Source: Rosa chinensis | Lineage: Eukaryota > Streptophyta > Magnoliopsida > Rosales > Rosaceae | DNA length: 64,000 nt | NCBI RefSeq assembly: GCF_002994745.2 | Contig: NC_037090.1 | Span: 24,378,001-24,442,000 of the forward strand | Direction: 5' to 3' | Part shown: in pieces, positions 14,054 through 26,129 of the stretch | How positions within the stretch are numbered: position 1 is the stretch's first letter | Layout of the letters: each line of letters starts with the position of its first letter | Notes under the pieces: generated by a model | What the model saw: the letters and a program-made list of their open reading frames with translations, nothing else | Told to the model about the DNA's origin: nothing | Database searches by the model: none | Position numbers and translations under genes: made by a program

Positions 14054-15106
14054 ATGACTCATGAGCAGATGGTGCGTTCGAACAAAAGAAATAAAGAGAG
14101 TAGTTTGAAAGCCATAAAACTACCAAAACTTCCTTTTGATACCATCATTGAGATTTTGAGCTGGGTGCCAGTCGTGTCTTTGCTAAGGTGCAAGTGTGTG
14201 TGCAAGCAATGGTGTTCGTTGATTCAAGATGACAAGTTCGTTCTAAAACATATGGATCGAAGCCGTCCAACCGATCAGTTTTATCGTACCGCTGATGAAA
14301 AGTTCAAGTTTATTTCAACTTATGGAGGCTTGTGTTTGGAGAGAAGTCTTAGTAATTCTAGGGTTTTTCGTATCAGAAACCCTGCAGCCCAACAAGTGCT
14401 ATACTTGCCTGATGGACCTGAGTATACTAACACCATGGATTTTGCTTTTAATTCATCTACTCGCGAGTGTAAAGTGGTATGCTGTTGTTGGGAGAACAAC
14501 GAAGTTGACAGTACTGAAGCAAGTTTGAAAATTATAACTGTTGGAAAAGATGAGCAATGGAGAACTCTGATCCTCCCAAACCAAAGTTTGATGAATGCGC
14601 GCGGCGAGTTCGTGTTAAAAGTGCACTTCAGTGGAGTACGTAAGGTTGAAGGGGTTGTTCATTTGACCCAAATAATTAGACTTACTGCACCAGATTATTA
14701 CTTACAAGTTCAATCTTTGGATGTTTGGAGAGAATGTTTCACCACTACTACTCTGCCTCAGGGAGTTTTCGTAGACCTGACAAAAGTTCGGGGTTATACT
14801 TGGAATAATTGCACGTCTGTTGTTGATATGACAGAGGAAACCCTCAACATTTTAGCCTTGGAAGACTTCAAAGAACACAAGTGGAGTAAAAACAAAATAA
14901 AAATTCCCTTGAAAGTTCTGAAGGATTGTCATCCACATTTGAGGGACCGCACTGTTTCGGCTGCATTCGAATTACTATTTGGAGCGAGCTATGATTTTAA
15001 ATATAATAAGAGAAAGGGGATAGTTACCAAGGCCACACTTAGACCTTCTGGGGAAAGATTACATAAGCCAAGTCTCATGACGCTTAGAGGAATGAAGTCG
15101 GAATAA
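14054..15106 (+). CDS. F-box protein with F-box-associated (FBA) domain
   Basis: Putative SCF substrate receptor of the large plant FBA family. A single exon of 350 residues starts at ATG 14054; the frame is open further upstream but has no ATG there. The F-box is at about residues 23-65 (LPKLPFDTIIEILSWVPVVSLLRCKCVCKQW). The C-terminal part has FBA features: a hydrophobic region around FRIRNPAAQQVLYLPDG, then FAFNSSTRECKVVCC and later strands. The substrate is unknown; this family expands quickly and shows presence/absence variation between relatives. A TATA-like element at 13901-13911 supports expression. No disabling change is visible. Confidence 0.88.
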   Translation: MTHEQMVRSNKRNKESSLKAIKLPKLPFDTIIEILSWVPVVSLLRCKCVCKQWCSLIQDDKFVLKHMDRSRPTDQFYRTADEKFKFISTYGGLCLERSLSNSRVFRIRNPAAQQVLYLPDGPEYTNTMDFAFNSSTRECKVVCCCWENNEVDSTEASLKIITVGKDEQWRTLILPNQSLMNARGEFVLKVHFSGVRKVEGVVHLTQIIRLTAPDYYLQVQSLDVWRECFTTTTLPQGVFVDLTKVRGYTWNNCTSVVDMTEETLNILALEDFKEHKWSKNKIKIPLKVLKDCHPHLRDRTVSAAFELLFGASYDFKYNKRKGIVTKATLRPSGERLHKPSLMTLRGMKSE

Positions 15107-16213
15107 TTCTCTAGTTTACATTAATTTTTTTTTTTTTTTTCATTTTGATCAGTTCAGGAGACATGATATAAGTAGCCATATAATTACACGATGAGAGTTT
15201 GAACTCCTTAGGAATATTTGTTTTGTTTTCTTTATTTCTTTCTTCTTAGTCTTTTTTTTTTTTTTTTTTTTAAAGAAGAACTGGTGCAGCTGCCCTCAAG
15301 CCTTGATTAATGAAACTGTTGAATACAAGGGGGGACATTGAGCCTAAACCCTTGATTACAATAAACAAATAGAGTATGTTCCGAAATAATATCAGGAATC
15401 TCTACACAATACTTGTATTCTAACAAGCACCAACTAGCAAAGAGCGCTCTACTGGCTGCTCCATTTGCTTTGAAATAACTGTAACATAATGGAAAGATAA
15501 CTCGATATGTAACACGATTACAACGTAGCATAATAAAACGTAAGTTTTTTTAAAATGGATAAGTTTTTTAAAATGGATAATAACTCTTCTAACAGATGAT
15601 TTGTCCACTAAATTTGTTTATGAAAGGCTCCACGTGCTATTTCAAAAAAAAGAAGGCCCTATTCAATCACTAACGCAAACTTCTATTATAACATTTATGC
15701 CCCAGCTTGGGTTATAACCTATGAATACTTCAATTTTAAACCATAGGAGAGTGACTTTTCTCTCTCAACCAGTTTTGACGGCGCCCTCGTCTTCTGTTCT
15801 CCTAGCCTTCTGCCTTCACTCTCACTCTCTCGTTCCCTCATCCTTATGGCCTCCATTGATGATGTCACAGTTAGTTTTGTTGCCTTCCTTGTGCTTGCAG
15901 AAGGAGGTAGTGCTCCAGATCTTGGAAGAATTGGCGGCGGCCCTGTCCACCGATCCTTCCAATCTTTTTTTGATTGGGAAACCTCTGATCCGTCGGCCGG
16001 TTGATCGGCCTTCAAGGCCCACTTCCTTCGTACTTGGATGGTGGACAAGGGATTCTGGGTTCAAGAGCGGGCGGGAAATCTATTTTTAGGCAATACATAC
16101 TTTGATGAAGTTTGAGTGCTTCACTATTATCAATTCACTACTGGTATAAGTGCCACTCATGTCTTGTGAGAAGCCGAAGGAACCCTAACCCTAAAAAAAG
16201 TAATGCAAAACAA

Positions 16214-16250
<37 letters not shown>

Positions 16251-16928
16251 CTTAAATTGTTTTGTCAATAAAATCAAAGTCTCATGCCATAAGTTGTTGT
16301 TTGTGTATCAGTGTGGCAAGGCCGAACTTGAGCTTTGCCTCATTAGGCTCACATCTCTTCAGGTATGTGGATAACATATGATTTATGTAATTCTAACTTC
16401 ACATTCGTGCAATGCAAATATGATTAGTGAAGACTCATGTCACATACTTTCTTAGAAATTTAAAATAAAAATTGTATTATGTTTTTCCGGTTTTTTTATT
16501 TTACTAAAATAACTTATTAAATTATTTCATTATGAGTTTCTAGTAATTTAGGTAATTCATAAGAGACCACTGTTAGCGGCCAAATCACCCTCGCCGCTAC
16601 CAGTGGCGATCAGATCATGCACACTGCCACCAAGATTGAACATCTCCACAAGGGAAAAAAAGCAGGCTAAAACTTGAAAGCACGGAGCGTCGGAGGAGGA
16701 GCCCGACGTCACCACCAAGATTTGGACCATAGAGAAGGGCGAGCCCCTCCTCTCTGATAGAAGGTACATCACCGCCACCGACCGAAGGAGGAGGCCAGCG
16801 AGAAAACTCGAGAGAGAGGGGGGGGGGAGAGAGAAAGAGGCATAGAGTTTTATTTTGCAAAGATAAATATATTAACTGTAATAGAGCATGACATAACATC
16901 AATTCGAAGATAGAAGATAGATTATTAA
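15107..16928. other. Gene-poor region with microsatellites
   Basis: Long T runs at about 15127-15140 and 15253-15271, and a (TA)n microsatellite at about 16217-16250. Several overlapping short ORFs lie on both strands at 15719-16089 and 16557-16902, but none resembles a known domain, and open frames on both strands suggest chance. No supported gene. Confidence 0.6.
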
Positions 16929-17198
16929 GGGCATCTCCAAGAGACTACTTATTTCAAAATAAATTTAATATTTAGCTAATTTTAGGCTAAAATTCTACTC
17001 CAGCAGAATACTTAAACAAAAGTTAAATGCTAAATTTCTTAGCTATATTTAGCTAGAGATGAGAGAGAATTTTACTAAAACCTAAATTTAAATTGGGATT
17101 TAGGTATTCTGTTAGAACATAACTCCATAGCTAACTAGTTATATTTTATTTTTAGCTTCTTTTAACTATGAATATAAGTATCACTATTGGAGATGCTC
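16929..17198. mobile_element. Tourist-like MITE (PIF/Harbinger-derived)
   Basis: A 270-bp element with inverted ends GGGCATCTCCAA and TTGGAGATGCTC, flanked by the 3-bp target duplication TAA (16926-16928 and 17199-17201). It is AT-rich inside and has no coding capacity. A 3-bp TWA duplication is the signature of PIF/Harbinger elements. Confidence 0.85.
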
Positions 17199-17559
17199 TA
17201 ACATCTACCGACTGAAATAACAATATATTTTCTTAATTCCCGGAGATCAAAATCTCTAGGTCAGCGATCTGGATGCTTTAGGAAAGTAAGTCACCAATCA
17301 ACCAAAAAGTGAGAGGAAAAAAAAAAAAAAAGGAGAAGAAGGGTTTTAGAAGAAAATAACGACAAAAGTAAAAGACCAAAACTGATGGCCGAAAAAAGAG
17401 GTTCAGGAAGAGACCAATAGTGATCTGACTGAAAAAAAAAAACAAAAAACAAAATGAATAAATCAGTTATTTTGAAAACATCGAAGAGTTTGCGACTCTT
17501 CAGTTTTCACGTTCCAAAAAGAGCGCGAGAAGTGCGGAGAGTTTGACCAAAACAACATA

Positions 17560-20050
17560 ACCCCGAGCGCTTTCAAACCCAAACCTCATCTCTCATATAT
17601 TATCGTTGAAAAGAATAAAAATCCTCTTCTCTCTCTCTCTCTCTCTCTCTAAAAGAATCCTGGCGTCCTCTCTTTTTTCAATTCGTATTTACTTTAATTT
17701 CTGGATCTCTCCTACCTGTTATCTCATCATCAGTCATATTCCATTGATAATCATGTTTCTCTAGATCTCGACATCTCAGTCACTACTCTCAAATTCTGGT
17801 TTTTGTTTCTGTCGACGACACTTGTACCAATTGTAGATCTATATTTGAAACTTATAATCTATCGATGAGGCCTATACATATTTGAAACTTTCTTTTAATT
17901 TATCGATGAGATGTTTAGCGGAGGGACGGGAATATGTTACAGATCTGATTAGTTAAGCAGGTTTGGCTATATAGGTATCCACAAACGGAGAAGGAAGAGA
18001 TTTTTCATTCATTTTTTGGTTATATACTGAGTTTAAATGGATTTCACGTTGATTTTTTTTTCTTTTTTTTCTTTTTCGTTTTGGCAGGTTGAGATGGTTG
18101 TTTATTAATTCGAATCATACAGAAATGCCACACGTGGATGAGAAATTCAAGACTGAAGGTATGAGAAATTGTACGTTTGCTTTTTATTTTTATGTTTTTT
18201 CTTCTATTATTTTGACTATTACGAATTTTGATGTTTCTTCTGCTTAATAGTCACCGTGTCTATTACACGGAATTGTTTGTCAATGTATCATTTCTCCAGA
18301 GCTCGGAATATAGATTTGGGATGCATGCTTTTTCCAGGATTTGGTATGCAACTTATGATGAAAAAATGGAAAATGAGAAATTCCATTTGCTTTGCATTTA
18401 TGTGTAATTTTTTCCTTCAAAAATCTTGTATCCCTTGTTGCTGATTTTGCTTTGGTCCTTGAATTTTGCTTACCTATGCGAGATACAACCCAATTGTTCA
18501 ATGAGAAAAACAATTGAAGTCATGAGCTTGGGCTGACTTAAGTCTGGGAGTCGAATATATTTTCTGCGAATCTCTGTGTGCACTAGCTTATATGAAATAA
18601 TTGCTTCAATCTATGGCATATAGGCATATGCTAAAGATTGATTTTGATGCACTGGTATATAAGTCCCACTTTGGATATCATAACAATATGATTGCTGTGA
18701 TTTTGAAAGTGTCCTCGCTAATCCTCCCATGTGGTATGGACTGTAAATTCTATGCCATTTCTTAGATTAGATGCTGACTGGTGTATATATTTTTTTTTTA
18801 AATTTTGATGAAGGAGATCAAATTCAGCTCATGTATCTACTGTCTCTGAGCAATCATTTGGATGAAGCGTCTTATCTCAAGTAGTAAAGCAAGTTAGGGA
18901 GTGTATTGCCAGAGCCACCTCAGTTTTAGGTGATCTTTTTGTTGCACAGTTTCGTACTCCGTGATACTTTTTGTCGCTGTGAGAGATTGAGCATGGTATT
19001 TGTAAAATGCGGTTGCTTTTATTAATAGTTTTTCTTCTTCCTTCATTTTTTGGTATATTTCTTGTTGTAGCTTTATATTTTATTCAAGATCATGTGCACT
19101 CTGGCAATTTAGGTATGCAATTCTAGGTTACAAATAATCCAAGTTGAGTACTTGCATCTAAATATAAAAAAATTAAAAAAGCTCAGCTTCTCTACGTTTT
19201 GGTTTTGAATATTCCATTCTTAACATGGTCCCTGGAGCAGGCAATTAAGTAAACAATATAGATGACCCATTTTCAATTTTTTTTTAGTTTATATTTTTAA
19301 ATTTGCAGCCCTAGAACCTTGCTATGTTGTTATGTTGTAACTTTTTTTTTTTTAATTCCCGTTTTGTTAAAAAAAAAATTATTTTGATTGAACAAGCTGC
19401 CAATGTCATGAAACAAACAAATGACTTTTTGGGCTGTCTTCAAGTCCCAATTGACACAGCATGCCCAAAATTCATTGTTGTATGAGGACCTATATGATGT
19501 CTTATAAACTAATACTTTAGGTGTTGCATTTCTTTTCCATGTCTTAGTTTGATTTCAAGACTGGTCTTCTGAATTTTGTCATTTTGGACCTTCTGTTTAA
19601 AATTACAATAAATGATCTGTGTTCCAACCATAAGTTTTATTTTTTATTTTTTTCAATATTCTTTATATTTTGTCCATGTATATAGAAACTTATGCAGAGG
19701 ATATTATATAGCCTGTAGAAATGTTAAATGCATTTGAACTGTTGCCAAGTTGGTGTCTTCTTTTGACAGAAAATGGTTGGTACAGAAATTTTGTGTTTCT
19801 TTGCTATTCAGAAAAGGTCCGTGCATTATGCAATTTTTCTTGTTGTATGCATTTCTATCCTTGTTGGCTGTTGCAACCCTAGTTTGATGGTTTAACTCTT
19901 GTTTTCATGGATCTTGGAATTTATGAATAATGCCAATATAAATGGGGGTTTTGCTTCTTGCTGAAGTGCAAGTAAGGTATCATTCTTTATGAGGGTAAGA
20001 TTTGCTATAGTGACATTGGTGATGCAGTGTTACTGCCAAAGCTTTGTAAA
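17560..20050 (+). other. Possible transcription unit, coding capacity uncertain
   Basis: A CT microsatellite (about 17627-17651) follows a promoter-like region, as in many plant 5' leaders. A well-formed intron end (TTTTGGCAG before 18091) opens a short exon with ATG at 18125, reading MPHVDEKFKTE, then a good donor (GAAG before GTATGAG). The T-rich sequence beyond resembles intron. A short conserved-looking frame near 18885-18960 reads KQVRECIARATSVLGDLFVAQF but could not be joined to anything. This may be a non-coding RNA or a decayed gene. Confidence 0.3.
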
Positions 20051-20993
20051 TTATACTTTTTCACCAGGATTTCTACAGTGATAGTTGAGATAATCTATTT
20101 CTATTTCCCTCTTTTTCCCCTTTTCCCCCTTTTTCCTTTCCTTTCTCTGCATTTTACATGTTGCTTTATAAGTTTTCACTGGAAAAATCATTACTAAATT
20201 GGATGTTCGCATATACTACAATTATAGTATTTCTGGATACTAAACTGGATGCCATGGTTTTATTACAATTATTATATATCACGAATAAGTTTTAAGGAAA
20301 AACAAAAATTCTGTCAATGAAGAAAAATTATATTGTTCAAGATGTGGACACACTCACCTGTGGATTTTTGTTCCGTGCTGTAGGATATTGGTGCTGTAGT
20401 CAAACTTGATATAGATTTTACCTTTTATCTGGTTGATCTATGTTATTTTATTATTGTTATTATTATTTTTATGTTTGCTTCATTTGATGCCTATTGCGGT
20501 TATCAACTACAAAATAAGAGGTGGTCCTGTCTTTTAAGGGGTATATGAACTGTTGCATTTGAACTGTTGTCTATTGCAGTTAAATTGCCCAAGATAAAAA
20601 ATAAAAAAAAGGGGCAATTTTTTTCTTGATTCGATTACTCTGACTTTTGGTTATTAATTTATTATTTATACTAATCAATTTTGGTCGATTATTTTCGTTT
20701 TGGTGAAACGAATGTCGCTGTACTGTTATCCTCCCACGATTTGCTCGTGTTGTCCTTCGAGATATGCTCATGTGCTCTCATGAACTCTCTAAATTTACTA
20801 ATTTTTCTTCTGTAAATTTATACTTTATTTTTTTTATTTGGGATTTTTCTCCAGTTTATATGAAAATTGTAATTATTTTTGGACGAAATATTGGAGTTTA
20901 TTTAGGATGTATTTGAATTATTGTTTAATAGAAATAATTGAGAATATTACCAATATTAATAAATGTAATTACGTAATTGGACGTTAAAATTCC

Positions 20994-21008
20994 TAGTATA
21001 TAAAAAGG
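20994..21008 (+). promoter_or_regulatory. TATA box of the Asn-Gly-Asn repeat gene
   Basis: AGTATATAAAAAGGG lies about 50 bp upstream of the ATG at 21054, so the leader would be very short. Confidence 0.65.
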
Positions 21009-21053
21009 GTTTTACATGAGCGCTGGAAAAGACAAAAACTCAAAAAGTAAACA

Positions 21054-21325
21054 ATGGAAAACGGGAATTTGGTCGGAAACGACAATCTGGTGAACGGAAA
21101 CGGGAATGTGGTGAACGGAAACGGGAATGTGGCCGGAAACGGGAATTTGGTGCTCGGAAACGGGAATGTTGCCGGAAATGAAAATTTGGTAAACGGAAAC
21201 GGGAATCTGGCCGGAAACGGAAATGTTGTGGCCGGAAACGGAAACCCAGTCCAAGAAGCAGGAAACGGAAATCTTGTGGCCGGAAACGGAAATCTTGTGG
21301 CCGGAAACGGAAACCCAGTTCAAGA
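21054..21325 (+). repeat. Coding minisatellite, GGAAACGG(G/A)AAT core
   Basis: About 15 imperfect copies of a 12-24 bp unit around GGAAACGGGAAT encode the Asn-Gly-Asn tract. Longer repeats also occur: GGAAATCTTGTGGCCGGAAA is found twice near 21270-21305. Confidence 0.88.
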
Positions 21326-22860
21326 TGCCGTCGGAGGGGTGGAAATTCCGGCGATCCATCTGCTTGCTGTAGCCGCCGGCATCCTTGCAGCGGCGAACAT
21401 GATGGCTGCCGGCGTGGACGACGTTGCAGAACATCCGCCTGCTATTGAATTCGGGTTGGCCCAGATTCGGAATGGGTTGGATCAGGTACTCAACTTGCAA
21501 GCCCAAATTGCCCAACATCTTGGGGCGAATGTGACCCACGCTGACGTTCTTGCTGTGTCAGAACGCGTCCATGCCATTGATGCAGTGCTGCCGCAACTCA
21601 GTGGAGGAGCTGAGTTATTGGTTAACATCCCGATTGATGGAGCTGCCCAAATTCATGATGGGCTTGTTCAACTAATGACCTCGATGATCCACATTCGAGA
21701 TATCTTGATCCAGTATTTCACAGAGCTCGGAGATCACATGCTTCATAACTTGGTAGAGCCTGGAATGGGTGAAGAGGAGGATGAGGGTGAAGCAGAGGAG
21801 GGGTTTTTGGTTGGAGAAGAGGAGGATGACTTGGTAGAGCCTGGAGTGGGTGAAGAGGAGGACGAGGGTGGAGCAGAGGAGGCGTTTTTGGCTGGAGAAG
21901 AGGATAATTTTGTGGTTGCTGAAGGTGATCTTGATGTTGCAGGACCAGGGTAATTCTCTACATGATTGCAGCATCCTAGCATATTGATATTATACATGAT
22001 TCTCTGCACCTGATACCTTTAGAAGATTGAAAATTTATAAGCCTTAACTGCCTCAAAGTCACCATACAAATAGCTTTAACTATATTATAAGTGCTAGTGT
22101 CAATCTTTGCATAACCTACCCTGCAAAGTTTAGGCTGTATAAGTTCTTCCTAATAGCAGGATGCATGTCATTTCTCCCCTGTATTCAAGCTGGGGGCTAG
22201 TTGTCTCTAATGCTGGCCTTTCTCTTCAGCCTGTGTTTCATTTGAACAATGTCCACCTCCCTTTAGTGAAACTCTTTGACAAAGTCCTCAGGTTTCCTGA
22301 TAAACTCTTGCTTATACTTCTTATGCCGAAAGCAGCCATCCTCCTCAAAGCCAATTCATCACCTTTCCTATTCTTCAATATTATCTCCGGCACAGTTGCC
22401 AATGCCTGCACCATCTCTCCTTTTCTTTTACAGTACCGGCTTTTACGATTAATATAGATATGTCCAACTTGTATAACCACTTCTGTGTGCTTCATTTATC
22501 ATTGTGTATGTTCACCAGATGCTGAATTATAACACAGGATCCATGTTGTATATGCAACTCTTAAGTGCTTCATTGTCCTGTATGCTGTTAAGACAAAAGC
22601 AATCAAATAAATCAATTTAGCCCCATAATAATTCACAACTAATATCTACTTCCTATGCATTTTTTTTTCAGAGGAGCACACGCGGATTTTGCAAATCCAG
22701 GAGCTCATGATCCCAGGTAAGGTACCAAAAGAAGCACACACATTTCAAATTAAAATCGCAACTTTATTGTTACTTTACTAAGTCTGTCATCTTTATTAGG
22801 TTCATAAATAACGGGGGTGGACAAAATGGAGGACCTCAAAATGGCGGTGGGCAAGACTGA
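21054..22860 (+). CDS. Unrecognised low-complexity protein with Asn-Gly-Asn repeats and acidic tandem units
   Basis: I do not recognise this gene. Three exons fit the frame: 21054-21949, 22672-22716, 22800-22860, with GT-AG introns, giving 333 residues. Residues 1-90 are a degenerate GNGNLV/AGNGNPV repeat coded by a GGAAACGG-based minisatellite. Residues 95-225 form a predicted helical core with no signal peptide (IPAIHLLAVAAGILAAANMM... and later IHIRDILIQYFTELGDHML). Residues about 230-285 are two tandem acidic units starting LVEPGMGEEEDEGEAEE and LVEPGVGEEEDEGGAEE. The small exons add GAHADFANPGAHDPR and a Gly/Asn/Gln tail (NNGGGQNGGPQNGGGQD) ending in TGA. Exon 2 is exactly 45 nt and leaves the frame unchanged if skipped. 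The TATA box and consistent junctions support a real gene. The long frame on the opposite strand is a shadow of the minisatellite. Confidence 0.68.
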
Positions 22861-23225
22861 TAGGGCGAGAGGCAAGAACTGAAACAGGAAAATTCATATG
22901 TAGTTATAGTGCCAAAGGCATATCCTAATTCCTGGGTGATAGCATACATTTTTTTGGGCATTCTTGCTTCTTAAATTTTTTGTTAAATATACTCTCTAGA
23001 AACCTTAGAAGGTGGGGGTGGACAAAATGGAGGAGCTCACAATGGTGGTGGACAAGACTGATAGGGCAAGAGGCAAGAACTGAAACAGAAACATTCATAT
23101 GCAGTTATAGTGTGTGCAATGTCCCAAAGGCATCTCCTACTTCCTGGGTGATAGCATACTTTTTTGGGCATTCTTGCTTCTTAAATTTTTGGTTAAATAT
23201 ACTCTCTAGAAAGCTTAGAAGGATC
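22810..23225 (+). repeat. Tandem duplication of the last exon and 3' flank
   Basis: A unit of about 200 bp beginning GGTGGACAAAATGGAGGA is present at about 22815-23010 and 23014-23223. The second copy still spells a Gly-Gly-Gln-Asn-Gly stretch ending in TGA, but with no in-frame acceptor in the phase used by exon 2. Inside the pair, the motif ATACTCTCTAGAAA(C/G)CTTAGAAGG marks the unit ends. Confidence 0.82.
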
Positions 23226-23399
23226 GTGTGGTGGCTTCCTTTGTTCTCGTTTCAGATTAGCAGGTTAAGGGCTTTCTTTAGTGTCTCTTAAAGTCTCATT
23301 ATGCCTTTTCATTCTGTTTTTAGCTTATTTCTTTTTCTTCTGAAGAAAATAATATGTTCTACGTACACTATTATTAACGAATCCCAAATCAAAACCCCT

Positions 23400-26119
23400 A
23401 ACCACAAGAACAAAACTGACAAGTAGGTCCTAAAGCACTTACATAATGGAAGCAATGATTAACTGTTCATGCTCACTAGCTGTCCCAGAAGGTTTACTTC
23501 TTATTATCCCGAACCTGCAATGAATTATATGAAACTTAGACAACTGTATTAATAATACTCAATTCTCATCAGTCAACTCATCATAGAGAGAATGGAGCAC
23601 CAAATCCTTTCAAATAATATTATCTTTATTTAACATTTAATTCAGAAAAGTACGAGCACCATCTATTCTATTTTCAACGGAATACACTGATATGGAAAGA
23701 TCCCTAAAAATGTCAACATAAGTAAAGTAGATATTGTACAGTTATGGCTTCAATATCTAAGATTTAAGAATATTTGTGAAATTAAATTACCAAGCTCCAC
23801 AAACACCTCTATTAGTTAAGGTTAATTCAGCGAAAATGAGATGTTCTGCAACACCTTATATTTCCCTTAACAGAGATCTAACAAGCTCATAACACATTTT
23901 AAGATGGTATATAAGAAATATTAAAAGAACAGGCCAAAAATAGAGAGGGAACATGGGAGGAGTAAGCTTCTTTTAAATGCAATTGCAGTTGAAAGAAAAA
24001 ACAAAACAAAAAACATAATCCCAACAAAAAAAAAAATTGTCAACAAAGAAAATTCTTACTCAAACAATTCCCTTGATCAAAATCAAAAGAAAAAACCTCA
24101 AACAAAAATAACAGTCACCCAACAGTCTTCTTAAGTGGCTAGTTTTACATAATGCATACTGTTACTGTACCCAACTATACTTCATTGTCACCCAATAGTC
24201 TTGGTAACTTAAAACTTAACTAAGAGACAAACCATGTCAAACAAAGATGGCCTCTTTTGAGTTCAACATACATCTCAGCCAGACCATATTCAATCAACCC
24301 CATACCTCCAGTCAATTTAATCATAATTATTGGTTGAAATTTGTAAAGGAAACAACAATTGGAAGTGTAAGAGTATGCTTTGCCTGCCAATGCGAACTAA
24401 CTTTATTAAAATTAACCAGTTTATTTTACAAACCATCCTCCTCTAGCCTCCCCCTACATGTGACACCTACTTTATCTTCCACTAGTTCAGATTCAAATCA
24501 TTGATAAATACAGAAAAATAGCCAATACAGAAATATAGGGGAGAGAGAAAGAGAAATTGTGTTCAGAAAACCAACATTGCTAGTGGATCGGTCACGAGCA
24601 GTGCTTGTTACCTTAAAGTCCCCAACTTTCTTGAGATTGTCAACATCAAATTAAACCAAGAATTTGGTATTAAAATAACAAAAACAAAGAAATTGATAAA
24701 AACACTTGGAAGAAAAAGCTTGTTCACAGTCTGTGCACAATTAAATTTGAAGATATGCACTTTATATCACTATGCGTAGAGAGATGAGGGTGGGGGTTAA
24801 GGTATGGCATGGCCAAAAATGCTAGACTATAATATTGATCAGAAGTCCTGAAAGCAAGTCGACCAAAAGAAATTTTAAGAAATACTTTCCAATTTCAGTA
24901 TGAAGAATATGATACTCTATATAAGAGAACAAGTCACGAAAAATTTAAAGTGACATTAAGGCAAAAAAAAAAAAAATCTCTTTTAATGAAACACGGAACA
25001 TACTCTGAATCAATTGTGAACAATTACTCCTAAGATAAAATTTCCTTCTTCTGATTTGGAAAAAGATTGCAAAATCATTACAAATGACCACTTTAATGCT
25101 AAATGTTATTATATCATGTCACAATCAGTTGTGCAAACTTGATAAAAGTGTGATCCTAGTGACGCTAATGAAAAAAAGCCACTCGAAATGAGATGAAAAT
25201 AACTATGGAAGTACTTGACCCTTTCAAATTCCATTTAGGTTTCTCCAGGATGCAATGATAACAATCCGAATAAAGAGACAACTCCTGGCTGCTTTTCTTC
25301 TGCTGGACAATCCCAATATTCCCTAATAATGATAGCCACCAAGACAGTCACGAACGTGACAGACATACTGCAAATTGATTGACTACAGAAAACCAAAAGA
25401 AAATGGAGCGGCACAAACATCAACAGATGGGCTCACAGAGCAGGAACACATGTCCACAAATCTAAATAACAATAATACATCCAAAACCCAAAATGTGTAA
25501 GTTACCAAGAAACAAAGCATAACGCCAAAAAAAAAAAAAAACATGGCACAGCTATAAGTCTAACCACTTTTAACTCTTGAAAGCATACCTTTTAACAGAG
25601 GTTTAGAGTCAATACAGAATGACTGACCAAGAGCTATAACTGGAAAACGCAGTAGTCGTATAGATCAGATAGCACAAGATGCATATACCATTATATCGAG
25701 AATGCAACACCTCTATTTGTCTTAACCATCCCTCATCGGTATAAACTTGTAGCCTGTACAAGAAAAAACCAACATTAACTTTAAGGAATATTAAAAGGAC
25801 CACCAAACACCCTAAATGAATTGAATTGAAGAAACAATAGAATTAGTCAGCAATTGCAACATCCATAGCCTTGTGAGAAACCTCGACGGATTAAAGTCTG
25901 AATGTTTACAACCAAATTAAAACGACGAGAGATAAACAAAACCCAAGGGCGGAGACAACGTTCCAAATTAGATCTAGTTTCAAATATGTAATATAAGATG
26001 CAAATCGAGACATAGCAATGGATAAACAGATACGAAAGTAATGTTGGCGCGCGACCTTTAACCAGTTCCGATTCCAAAGGGAGGAGATTCTTAACGAGTG
26101 CGTGACAGATCCGGAGCAT
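23400..26119 (-). CDS. Possible small multi-exon gene, product unknown
   Basis: Weak candidate. A GC-rich leader leads to an ATG at 26117-26119 reading MLRICHALVKNLLPLESELVK, ending at AAAG before GTCGCG. A second segment (about 25682-25749) joins in frame if the acceptor is the AG inside CTACAAG, reading VYTDEGWLRQIEVLHSRYN, and ends at a good GT donor. A third possible exon starting at about 23515 after CATTGCAG reaches a stop within a few codons in the matching phase; another phase reads FGIIRSKPSGTASEHEQL up to a stop. I do not recognise the protein. A basic, hydrophobic N-terminus could be a mitochondrial signal, which is inference. The long remainder (23.5-25.6 kb) shows no coding pattern. 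Confidence 0.3.
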
Positions 26120-26129
26120 CGTCTTCCGC

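Noticed and set aside
15719..16089. Three overlapping ORFs on both strands
   Set aside because: No domain, no splice or promoter signals; open frames on both strands suggest chance.
21012..21539. 175-residue minus-strand ORF with VSVSGHKI repeats
   Set aside because: It is the mirror of the GGAAACGG minisatellite in the plus-strand gene; no promoter or splice context of its own.
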